Below are positions 56,734-64,000 of a stretch of 64,000 nt of DNA, in pieces. Positions within the stretch are counted from its first letter, which is position 1. Each line of letters begins with the position of its first letter. The notes below the pieces were generated by a model. The model saw only the letters and a program-made list of their open reading frames with translations. It searched no databases and was not told the origin of the DNA. Both the position numbers and the translations under genes were made by a program. This stretch comes from Paracoccaceae bacterium (GTDB lineage Bacteria; Pseudomonadota; Alphaproteobacteria; Rhodobacterales; Rhodobacteraceae): positions 929,117 through 993,116 of the forward strand of contig JAHRYM010000001.1 in assembly GCA_020622085.1 (NCBI GenBank), in the 5' to 3' direction.

Positions 56734-57170
56734 GGCGGTCTCCGTCGCTGGGCGCGCGCGCGAGGGGAAGTCTTGCGCATGGACCGCCGACCGGCTGTCC
56801 CGTCCGCGACATGATGCGATGGTTTCGGCCTGGCCAGCCACGGGGGCCCTGGCCCGCGGTTCCCGAGTCCTTGTGGTTCTTGAGCCGTCCGTGCCTGCGC
56901 GCCCCGCGCCTCGCTCTAACCCAGCGCGGTTCCAACACAATCACGGCATCTGCGGCCCGGTCTGCAAGGATGCGCCGATGCAAGGTCTGGGTAGGCCGGA
57001 TCCGGCTCAATTGTCCGTCTGGCCCGCCGGGGCAGTTTCACAGCCGCGTGACGGGGGCTTGGAGAGCGGGGCCCCGGCCCCTTAGTGCGTCGGGTGTCTG
57101 GGGGCCTGCCAGTCGCGGCATGACTTGTCGTGGTGACGGGAACGCCCCTGTCAAGGATGGAGTGAAAGAC
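56734..57170. other. Intergenic stretch between esterase and OMP genes
   Basis: About 437 bases between divergent genes. Open frames here are Arg/Pro-rich and show no family features. The promoters of both neighbours should lie here; none was clear. A small RNA cannot be excluded. Confidence 0.4.
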
Positions 57171-57770
57171 ATGAAGAAACTGCTTGCGGGACTTGCAGCC
57201 ATCACCTCTGCCGCCGTGGCGGTGCCCGCCCTTGCCGGCGGCTACAACCAGCCCGTGATCGAGGCGCCGGTGGCAGCCCCGGTTGCCGCTCCGGTCGTGT
57301 CGAGCCCCGACGGTGACTGGACCGGGGCTTATGTCGCGGGTCAGCTGGGCTGGGGGCACAGCAAGTTCGGCGGTGCGAGCGATGATACCACCGTCTATGG
57401 CATCCGCGGCGGCTATGACCATGATTTCGGCAAGTTCGTGCTGGGCGCCAATCTCGACTGGAACAAGGTCGACGCCAATCTGGGCACGGACAAGCTGAAA
57501 GATATCTCCCGGCTTGGTCTGCGCGCGGGCTATGACATGGGGCGCAGCCTGGTCTATGTGGCGGCCGGCGGGGCGCGCGCCAATGTCGATACTCCGACCG
57601 GAAGCGCCAACGAAAACGGCTACTACGCCGGTATCGGCATGGACTATGCGATCAATGATCGCTGGACCGTCGGCGGCGAGGTGCTGAACAACCGCTTCAC
57701 CGATTTCAATGGAACGAACAGCACGCTCAGTGCCACGACGGCCGGGCTGAACGTCGGTTTCCGTTTCTGA
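57171..57770 (+). CDS. Outer-membrane beta-barrel protein (Omp25/OmpA-like barrel)
   Basis: A 199-residue protein with a signal peptide ending ALAGG and a Pro/Ala/Val-rich linker. It then forms an eight-stranded barrel with alternating hydrophobic strands (DWTGAYVAGQLGWGHSKF, GRSLVYVAAGGARANV) ending ...GLNVGFRF, the C-terminal Phe that guides Bam-mediated insertion. It is typical of small alphaproteobacterial porin-like OMPs. Confidence 0.88.
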   Translation: MKKLLAGLAAITSAAVAVPALAGGYNQPVIEAPVAAPVAAPVVSSPDGDWTGAYVAGQLGWGHSKFGGASDDTTVYGIRGGYDHDFGKFVLGANLDWNKVDANLGTDKLKDISRLGLRAGYDMGRSLVYVAAGGARANVDTPTGSANENGYYAGIGMDYAINDRWTVGGEVLNNRFTDFNGTNSTLSATTAGLNVGFRF

Positions 57771-57970
57771 TCCGACATACGCGCCGGCCGGACCTCTGGT
57801 GCGGGGTGTGGCCGGTGTGTTCCCGTCCGCCGTTGCGGTTTCAGGACCGCAGGCGGGCGGGGCGTGCAGGGGTCCGGGCCAATCCCCCGAGTGTCCCGGA
57901 CACCCTGCCAGCGCCTTTGCGGGCCGTCAGGCTTTACGATCCGGCTGCTGACCGACGCTCCTCGCCGCCC

Positions 57971-58909
57971 TTACCATCGGCCGCTCGCCCCTCCGCCGCT
58001 GGACGAACCACCCCCGAAGCCGCCACCATCGCCACCGCGATTGCGGTCATCGTCCCGCCTGCGGCGTGCGTCGCCACGCGGAAGGCTGCTCTGGTCCGGG
58101 TTTTCCGCTGACCAGTGGCATTGCGGGCAGGTGACATGGCGGGCGGCGCGGCCCGCGCCGGCATTGGCGGAAACGCGGCCGGCGGGATCGGCAAGGACTG
58201 CAAGCGGGGTGCCACACCGCGGGCAGGGCTGGCCGGCCTTCCGCCTTTGCTTGCGGCGAAGCGCGATGGCGGCAAAGCCCAGGACCAGAACCGCCGGCAC
58301 CGCATAGGGCAGCAGGCCGCCGCCGATCCGCCCGCCGGCCTTTTCGCCTGCATCCGGCGGCCTTCCCTCGCTGAACGGCAGCGCCACGCGGTTGATGATT
58401 TCCGCTACGGCACTGTCTGTCGCATCGGCGACCTGCCCATCGCGCAGGCCGGGCACAAGCACGCGCGACACGATGTCTTGCGCCAGCACGTCGTAGCCCT
58501 GTCCATAGGCCCGGCCCAGTTCCAGCCGCGCGGCCTTGTCGAGCGGCGACATGAGGAGCAGGATCCCGTCGTTGCGGTCCTTGCGCCCGATGCCCCAGGC
58601 GTTGAAGAGCCCCGTCGCATAGGTTTCCAGTTGCGCCTCGCCGCCGGGGATGCCGCTCAGGGTGACGACCGCCACCTGCACCCCTGTCGTCGCCCGAAGC
58701 TCTTCCAGCCGGCGCTCCAGTTGCTGCTGGCGGTCTTCGGGAATGATCATTGCAAAATCGCTGATGGCCGCGCCGATCTGCTTGGGGAAGGCCGGAGGGG
58801 GTGTCTGTGCATGGGCAGGACGGGGCGGCAGGAGCAGAGCCACAAGCATCAGCCCCAGTGCAGCCCGCCAGCCGCGTCGCAGGGCACCCCGACAGATCAG
58901 CATGGACAT
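57971..58909 (-). CDS. TPM-domain (YgcG) membrane protein
   Basis: The 312-residue protein has a signal sequence and a TPM domain (about residues 45-170; DFAMIIPEDRQQQLERRLEEL, RNDGILLLMSPLDKAARLELG). One membrane span follows (about 203-218), then a zinc-ribbon-like CPRCG...CPQCH pair and a Gly/Ser-rich tail ending GGGASGRW. This is the YgcG build; the function is not established, though some members are linked to phosphatase or photosystem repair roles. Confidence 0.85.
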   Translation of the reverse strand: MSMLICRGALRRGWRAALGLMLVALLLPPRPAHAQTPPPAFPKQIGAAISDFAMIIPEDRQQQLERRLEELRATTGVQVAVVTLSGIPGGEAQLETYATGLFNAWGIGRKDRNDGILLLMSPLDKAARLELGRAYGQGYDVLAQDIVSRVLVPGLRDGQVADATDSAVAEIINRVALPFSEGRPPDAGEKAGGRIGGGLLPYAVPAVLVLGFAAIALRRKQRRKAGQPCPRCGTPLAVLADPAGRVSANAGAGRAARHVTCPQCHWSAENPDQSSLPRGDARRRRDDDRNRGGDGGGFGGGSSSGGGASGRW

Positions 58910-59198
58910 TCGGCCTTCTCCGGAAATTTCCCGTGCTCATCATTGCAGGATGCCGCCGATGAGCAATCCCCCCGGATATTTCCTGCTCCTGAAACCGCCA
59001 CGGGTGGAGGGCAGGAGACTTTCCATCTCTGGCCCCTGCACGACATGGACCACATGGCGTCGATGAACAGGGTCTTCAGGGCGGGCAGACTGCGGCGGGT
59101 TTCACACGCATGGCTGCCCGCGTGGCGCCGATCCTTGTCCGCGCGTATGATTAAAGGTTGTTCTTGGGCGCGGCGCGCTTCAAAACATCGGTCATTGA

Positions 59199-59852
59199 AT
59201 GACGGAGGCCGAATTGAAGCGATCGCATAGGATACTGGCGCCCGGTCTGTTGCGCCTGGTTGCCATTCTGGCCGTTCTGGCTGTTTCTGCCTGTGGCGGG
59301 ACAGCTTTCCGCACATATTACCCACAGGGACTGGATCCCGCGGTAACGCGCGGCTGGACGGTCGGAAACGTCAAGGTGGACGTGCCGCGCCAACTGTCCG
59401 TGTCCGAGGAACGAACCTACCTGCCAAGGGCCGACATCGTCTGGCGCGAGGATCCGCCGGGCGATCGCCATGCACAGGTGGCCCGGATCATGTCGGACGC
59501 GATCCGCACAGGCTCTGCATCGCTGCACGGCAAGCGGCGGGTGGTGATCGAGGCGCGGATGACCCGCTTCCATGCCATGACATTCGAGGCCGAGGCGCTG
59601 TCGATCAAGGCCGGGGTGCATGATGTTGAATTCGACATCCGCATCCTTGATGCCCGCACCGGCACTGTCCTGGTTCCGACGACCCATATCGAGGCGTCGT
59701 TCCCGGCCAGAACGGGGGCAGAGATGGCAATGGCGCGCGCGCGGGGCGACAGCCAGAAAAAGCAGATCCGTCGCCATGTGGCGGCAACGATCGCCGGCTG
59801 GCTTGGAACGGGGCAGGACGCGCGCACCAGCTTCACGCGTATCGGCGGCTAG
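59199..59852 (+). CDS. DUF6778-like lipoprotein
   Basis: The 217-residue envelope protein has a lipobox at AVSAC (Cys32). The body reads TFRTYYPQGL-like near the N-terminus (here AFRTYYPQGL) and contains WTVGNVKVDVPRQLSVSE and a beta-rich core. This resembles the DUF6778 family of Rhodobacteraceae. Function unknown. Confidence 0.72.
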   Translation: MTEAELKRSHRILAPGLLRLVAILAVLAVSACGGTAFRTYYPQGLDPAVTRGWTVGNVKVDVPRQLSVSEERTYLPRADIVWREDPPGDRHAQVARIMSDAIRTGSASLHGKRRVVIEARMTRFHAMTFEAEALSIKAGVHDVEFDIRILDARTGTVLVPTTHIEASFPARTGAEMAMARARGDSQKKQIRRHVAATIAGWLGTGQDARTSFTRIGG

Positions 59853-59863
59853 GCCCCCCCGAG

Positions 59864-59916
59864 CGGCGGGCGCGACCGGGCGGCGGGCGCGGCCGGGCGG
59901 CGGGCGCGCGACCGGG
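59864..59916. repeat. 17-19-bp GC-only tandem repeat, three copies
   Basis: CGGCGGGCGCGACCGGG is repeated at 59864, 59881 (one change) and 59898 (two-base insertion) in the gap between convergent genes. Confidence 0.8.
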
Positions 59917-59979
59917 CTGGCGCAGGTCGCGCCCGCGCCCCGAATCTGGCAGCCTCCGCGTCTTCCTTGCCTGCCCCGG

Positions 59980-61146
59980 TCAGATCCGGTCTGCAAAGGC
60001 GCCAAGCCGCGCCAGAGCCTCGGCGAAGGCTTCATCCGGGATGGTCATGGCCACGCGCACATGACCCGCCGCCGCCGCGCCGAAGCTTTCGCCTGGCATC
60101 ACGGCGATGCCTTCCTCGTCCAGCAACCTCAGCGCGAAGGCCTCGCCCGACAGGCCGGTGGCGCGGATGTCGAGCATGACGAACATTCCGCCGCCCGAAG
60201 GGACGATCGAGACGCGGTTCGATCCGGCCAGCGCCGGCGCGATCAGTTCCCGGCGGCGCCGGAAGGGGGCGGCGATCTGCGCTTCGAAACCCGCTCCCTG
60301 GTTCAGCGCAAAGACCGCCGCATCCTGGATGAAGCCCGGCGTGCCGTAGGTGGTGTTGGTTGCAAGGTCGACGGCCGCCGCGATCACCGCTTCGGGCGCG
60401 ATCATCCAGCCCAGCCGCGATCCGGTCATCGCATGGCTTTTCGACAGTGATCCCAGCACGATCGTGCGCTCGGCCATCCCTGGCAGGGCGCGGGGCGACA
60501 GGTGTTCCCCTTCCCAGATCTGGGTGTCGTAGACCTCGTCCGAGATCAGCCACAGATCGGCTTCGCGCACGGCGCGGGCGATGCCTTCCAGCGTGGCGCG
60601 GTCATAGATCACGCCCGTCGGATTGTTGGGGGTGGTGATCAGGAGCGTCCGCGCCCCTTCGGCTTTGGCAAGGATCGCCTCGGGGTCGGGGCGGAAGGCG
60701 CGTTCCGGTCGGGTGGCAATGGCCACGGCCTCGGCCCCCGTCGCCCGGATCGTGCCCGGATAAGTGGCGTAATAGGGGTCACAATAAAGCGCACGGTCGC
60801 CCGTATCCAGAAGCACCATATGCGCCGAGAACAGTGCGGCCTGCCCGCCCGGTGTCACGATGACGTTGTCGCGCGTCGTCCGCACCCCGGTCCGCGCCTC
60901 GACCCGGGCAGCGATCAGGTCGCGCAGTTCCGCCTTGCCCGCACCCACCGTATAGCCGGTGCTGCCTGCAAGTGCTCCGTCGTGCATGGCCTTCAGGATC
61001 GAGGCGTCGGTCGGGATGTCATGTTCGCCGATCGACAGGTTCAGGATCCGCTCTCCGGCCGCGATCCGGGCGCGGGCCTTGTAATAGACCTCCCACCCGT
61101 CCGATCCGCCACCCGTCATATGCGCCACGCGCCCTGCCAACCGCAT
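59980..61146 (-). CDS. PLP-dependent aminotransferase, fold type I
   Basis: The 388-residue enzyme of the AspC/class I-II group. PLP-binding Lys lies in LGSLSKSHAMTGSRLGW, with TPNNPTG and SDEVYDTQ upstream and the C-terminal RVAMTIP carrying the substrate Arg. The amino-donor specificity cannot be fixed from sequence. Confidence 0.9.
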   Translation of the reverse strand: MRLAGRVAHMTGGGSDGWEVYYKARARIAAGERILNLSIGEHDIPTDASILKAMHDGALAGSTGYTVGAGKAELRDLIAARVEARTGVRTTRDNVIVTPGGQAALFSAHMVLLDTGDRALYCDPYYATYPGTIRATGAEAVAIATRPERAFRPDPEAILAKAEGARTLLITTPNNPTGVIYDRATLEGIARAVREADLWLISDEVYDTQIWEGEHLSPRALPGMAERTIVLGSLSKSHAMTGSRLGWMIAPEAVIAAAVDLATNTTYGTPGFIQDAAVFALNQGAGFEAQIAAPFRRRRELIAPALAGSNRVSIVPSGGGMFVMLDIRATGLSGEAFALRLLDEEGIAVMPGESFGAAAAGHVRVAMTIPDEAFAEALARLGAFADRI

Positions 61147-61396
61147 TCTTGTCTCCTCGGGATTGTCTGGCGGGCGAAGCCATCACGGAACGCCGGCAAA
61201 GGCAAGTGGGCGGGCAGGCCCCGGGCGATGAATTGTTCCCGGCGCGTGCGGGGCGCGTGCGGGGGGGGGCGGCGTCCGGATTGCCGGTATTTGCCGGATT
61301 TCCGGCAAACGGGCGGCCTTGCGGGCCGTTCCATTCTTCCAAAAGCGCCGGCAACAGGGTAATCCCGCCCGCGAGCCCTTCCCGCGAGAACCAGCC

Positions 61397-63025
61397 ATGA
61401 CCACGATCCGCCTGCGCAACACGAAAACCCGCAAGGTCGAGGAGTTTGTTCCCATCGACCGGGAAAACGTGCGGATGTATGTCTGCGGCCCCACCGTCTA
61501 TGACCGGGCGCATCTGGGCAACGCCCGGCCGGTGATCGTGTTCGACGTGCTTTACCGGCTTTTGCGCCATGTCTACGGGGCGGAGCATGTCACCTACGTT
61601 CGCAACTTCACCGACGTGGACGACAAGATCAACGCCGAGGCCCTGCGCCGCCAGCAGGCCGGTGCCCCCGGCACGATCGAGGAACTGATCCACCAGCGGA
61701 CCGAGGAAACCATTGCCTGGTATCACGCCGACATGGATGCGCTGGGCGCGCTGCGGCCGAACCATGAACCCCGCGCGACGGACTACATCGGCCAGATGAT
61801 CGGCATGATCGAAGGGTTGATTGCGTCGGGCCACGCCTATGCCAGGGATGGCCATGTGCTGTTCCGGGTGCGCAGCTACAAGGGCTATGGGCGTCTTTCC
61901 GGGCGCAGCGTCGACGACATGATCGCCGGCGCGCGGGTCGAGGTGGCGCCCTTCAAGGAAGACCCGATGGACTTCGTGTTGTGGAAACCCTCGGACGCCG
62001 ACCTGCCGGGTTGGGACAGCCCCTGGGGCCGTGGTCGTCCCGGCTGGCACATCGAATGTTCCGCCATGAGCCACGAATTGCTGGGCGAGTCCTTCGACAT
62101 CCACGGCGGCGGCATCGACCTGCAATTCCCGCACCACGAGAATGAAATCGCCCAATCGGCCTGCGCCCATCCCCATGGGGATTTCGCGAAGGTCTGGATG
62201 CATAACGAAATGCTGATGGTCGAAGGCAAGAAGATGTCCAAGTCGCTTGGCAACTTCTTCACCGTGCGGGATCTGCTGGACGGCAATTGGAGTGGCGGCT
62301 GGAAAGTTCCCGGTGAGGTGATCCGGTTCGTGTTTCTGAGCACGCATTATTCCAAGCCGATGGACTGGACGGAGGAGAAGGCGCGGCAGGCCGAGGCGAC
62401 GCTGCGGAAGTGGCGGACAATGACATTTCGAAGCAAGCCGGATGTGTCGCCGCCGATCGAAGTCGTGTCTGCGTTGTCGGATGACATGAACACCCACGCC
62501 GCTTTGACAGCACTTCATAGATTTTCGCGGTTGGGGAACGGTGGTGCTTTGTTAGCAGGCGCCAAGCTTTTGGGACTTTTGACGCCAGAGTTGTCCGACT
62601 GGTTCAGGTTTGGTGAGAAATCAGTCGCTGAAGATCCGCGCATTGACGCCATTCAGGACATTCGCGTCATGGCGCGAAAACGGGGAAATTACGCTATTTC
62701 AGATCAGATGCGTAGTGATTTGTTGGACGCTGGCGTGGCCGTGTTCGATTATAAGGATTCTAGCACGGGATACTTTGAACCAGATTTCCTTGCCCGTTGG
62801 CTTGTGAGTAAAGCTTGGGCTGCTTTTAAGGCCGGAGATCGGGAAAAAGCCCAGAAGTATGTCGATCTGGCAAGAGAAGCGGGTGTGTCAGTTCATTTGG
62901 AGGATGACGGGGTGAGTGCTGTTACCGGCCATGACGAACAGGCTGCCTTTGCGTATTTCGAAAAGTATATTTCGCTTATTCATGAACGCGCCTGTAAAAT
63001 TCTTCAAAAGGGTTATTTGAAATGA
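61397..63025 (+). CDS. cysS: Cysteinyl-tRNA synthetase with compositionally foreign 3' third
   Basis: A 542-residue class I synthetase. It has [17 protein letters not shown] (HIGH region), WHIECSAMS and the HHENEIAQS zinc/cysteine site, and KMSKS near residue 280. Up to about 62410 the DNA has the GC-rich codon use of its neighbours. From there to the stop it is clearly AT-richer, with codons such as ttg, aga, gtt and tta. It is about 50-80 residues longer than typical CysRS, and the anticodon-binding region is divergent. The gene is open throughout, so the protein is probably functional but mosaic. Confidence 0.92.
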   Translation: MTTIRLRNTKTRKVEEFVPIDRENVRMYVCGPTVYDRAHLGNARPVIVFDVLYRLLRHVYGAEHVTYVRNFTDVDDKINAEALRRQQAGAPGTIEELIHQRTEETIAWYHADMDALGALRPNHEPRATDYIGQMIGMIEGLIASGHAYARDGHVLFRVRSYKGYGRLSGRSVDDMIAGARVEVAPFKEDPMDFVLWKPSDADLPGWDSPWGRGRPGWHIECSAMSHELLGESFDIHGGGIDLQFPHHENEIAQSACAHPHGDFAKVWMHNEMLMVEGKKMSKSLGNFFTVRDLLDGNWSGGWKVPGEVIRFVFLSTHYSKPMDWTEEKARQAEATLRKWRTMTFRSKPDVSPPIEVVSALSDDMNTHAALTALHRFSRLGNGGALLAGAKLLGLLTPELSDWFRFGEKSVAEDPRIDAIQDIRVMARKRGNYAISDQMRSDLLDAGVAVFDYKDSSTGYFEPDFLARWLVSKAWAAFKAGDREKAQKYVDLAREAGVSVHLEDDGVSAVTGHDEQAAFAYFEKYISLIHERACKILQKGYLK

Positions 63026-63164
63026 CCGCCGCTCTCCATGGCAACGGCGGCGGCCGGGCGCGGGTGGGGGCGAAGCGCCCGCCCGGGGGGGCGGTCGGGC
63101 GCTGCCGGTGCTGGCGCACCGGCGGGGGCCTGGCCCCGGAACTCTGCGGCAAGGACGACGCGGC

Positions 63165-64000
63165 ATGAAAGAACGCCTTTATCTTTACGACACCACCTTG
63201 CGCGACGGGCAGCAGACTCAGGGCGTGCAGTTCTCGGCCGCCGAAAAGACCCGGATCGCGCTGGCGCTCGACGGGCTTGGCGTCGACTACATCGAAGGCG
63301 GCTGGCCCGGCGCGAACCCGACCGACAGCGACTTCTTCGAAAGCCGTCCCCAGACCCGCGCCACCTTCACGGCCTTTGGCATGACCAAACGCGCAGGCCG
63401 TTCGGCGGCCAATGACGATGTGCTGGCCGCCGTGCTGAACGCGCAGACGCCCGCCGTCTGCCTGGTGGGCAAGACGCATGATTTCCACGTTACCACCGCG
63501 CTTGGCATCACGCTTGAGGAAAACCTTGAAAGCATCGCGGCTTCCGTCGCCCATGCCGCCGCCCAAGGGCGCGAGGTGCTGTTTGACGCCGAACATTTCT
63601 TTGACGGCTACCGCGCCAATCCGTCCTATGCGCTGTCCTGCCTGAAGGCGGCGCTCGACGCGGGCGCGCGCTGGATCGTGCTTTGCGACACCAACGGCGG
63701 CACGCTGCCGCAGGACGTTCACCGCGTCACGGCCGAGGTGATCGCGGGCGGCATCCCCGGCGACCGGCTGGGCATCCATTGCCACAACGACACCGAACAG
63801 GCGGTGGCCTGTTCGCTGGCGGCGGTCGATGCGGGCGCGCGGCAGATCCAGGGCACGCTCAATGGTCTTGGGGAACGCTGCGGGAACGCCAACCTCACCT
63901 CGATCATCCCGACACTGATGCTCAAGGAACCCTATGCCAGCCGCTTTGAGACCGGTGTCACGCTGGACGCGCTGTCAGGCCTGACGCGCCTCAGCCGCAG
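63165..64000 (+). CDS. cimA: Citramalate synthase, partial (cut by window end)
   Basis: 278 residues are visible. The start MKERLYLYDTTLRDGQQTQG is the CimA/LeuA catalytic motif with the metal-binding Asp. Later come WIVLCDTNGGT and GIHCHNDTEQAVACSL with the metal-binding His pair, then GTLNGLGERCGNANL. The enzyme condenses pyruvate with acetyl-CoA to citramalate on the pyruvate route to isoleucine. AAGGA precedes the ATG. The C-terminal regulatory domain lies beyond the window. Confidence 0.93.
   Translation, partial: MKERLYLYDTTLRDGQQTQGVQFSAAEKTRIALALDGLGVDYIEGGWPGANPTDSDFFESRPQTRATFTAFGMTKRAGRSAANDDVLAAVLNAQTPAVCLVGKTHDFHVTTALGITLEENLESIAASVAHAAAQGREVLFDAEHFFDGYRANPSYALSCLKAALDAGARWIVLCDTNGGTLPQDVHRVTAEVIAGGIPGDRLGIHCHNDTEQAVACSLAAVDAGARQIQGTLNGLGERCGNANLTSIIPTLMLKEPYASRFETGVTLDALSGLTRLSR

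Overview
The window is GC-rich chromosomal DNA from an alphaproteobacterium, most likely a member of the Rhodobacteraceae (Paracoccus, Gemmobacter or Tabrizicola type). The assignment rests on gene neighbourhoods typical of that family (tmk-holB-tatD-MBL hydrolase, murA with a DUF2948 gene, argP/argO, a DUF6778 lipoprotein, a VPLPA-CTERM protein, cysS followed by cimA). It was made by reading the proteins, without a database search.

Layout: 1-2.6 kb is the end of a transport operon (FAD oxidoreductase and ABC ATPase). 2.6-9.3 kb is a leftward housekeeping block (AEC carrier, MBL hydrolase, TatD, HolB, Tmk, DacC, SPOR lipoprotein). 9.6-11.2 kb holds tRNA-Ser, arsC, a decayed lipoprotein gene and a 15-bp minisatellite. 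11.2-23.7 kb is a metal, mainly copper, resistance island: DUF305/beta-propeller fusion, DUF411, CopA-type ATPase, DUF302, a 38-residue membrane peptide, multicopper oxidase, cytochrome c, a stand-alone HMA chaperone and a second P-type ATPase with an unusual CPG motif. 23.8-27.9 kb encodes acdR, acdS (ACC deaminase) and an AceE-like 2-oxoacid dehydrogenase E1. These together suggest catabolism of ACC through 2-oxobutanoate.

28.3-40.4 kb is a 12-kb integrated element with a phage-satellite layout: tyrosine integrase, AlpA, primase-polymerase/helicase, serine recombinase, a TerS-like protein, small unknown genes, and a NotI-family restriction enzyme with a C5-cytosine methyltransferase. It is inserted in the anticodon loop of a host tRNA-Thr(GGT) gene. 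The two host halves lie 12 kb apart, and the element carries its own complete tRNA-Thr. The halves and the intact copy differ only at a covarying 6:67 acceptor-stem pair. This is the most striking feature of the window.

40.6-64 kb returns to core genes: murA, DUF2948, a decayed IS5/IS427-type insertion, guanine deaminase, mgtE, 5-formyl-THF cyclo-ligase, a YmdB-like phosphoesterase, transporters, yebC, argP/argO, an aldolase/esterase pair, an outer-membrane protein, a TPM-domain protein, an aminotransferase, cysS (its 3' third has a foreign composition) and the start of cimA.
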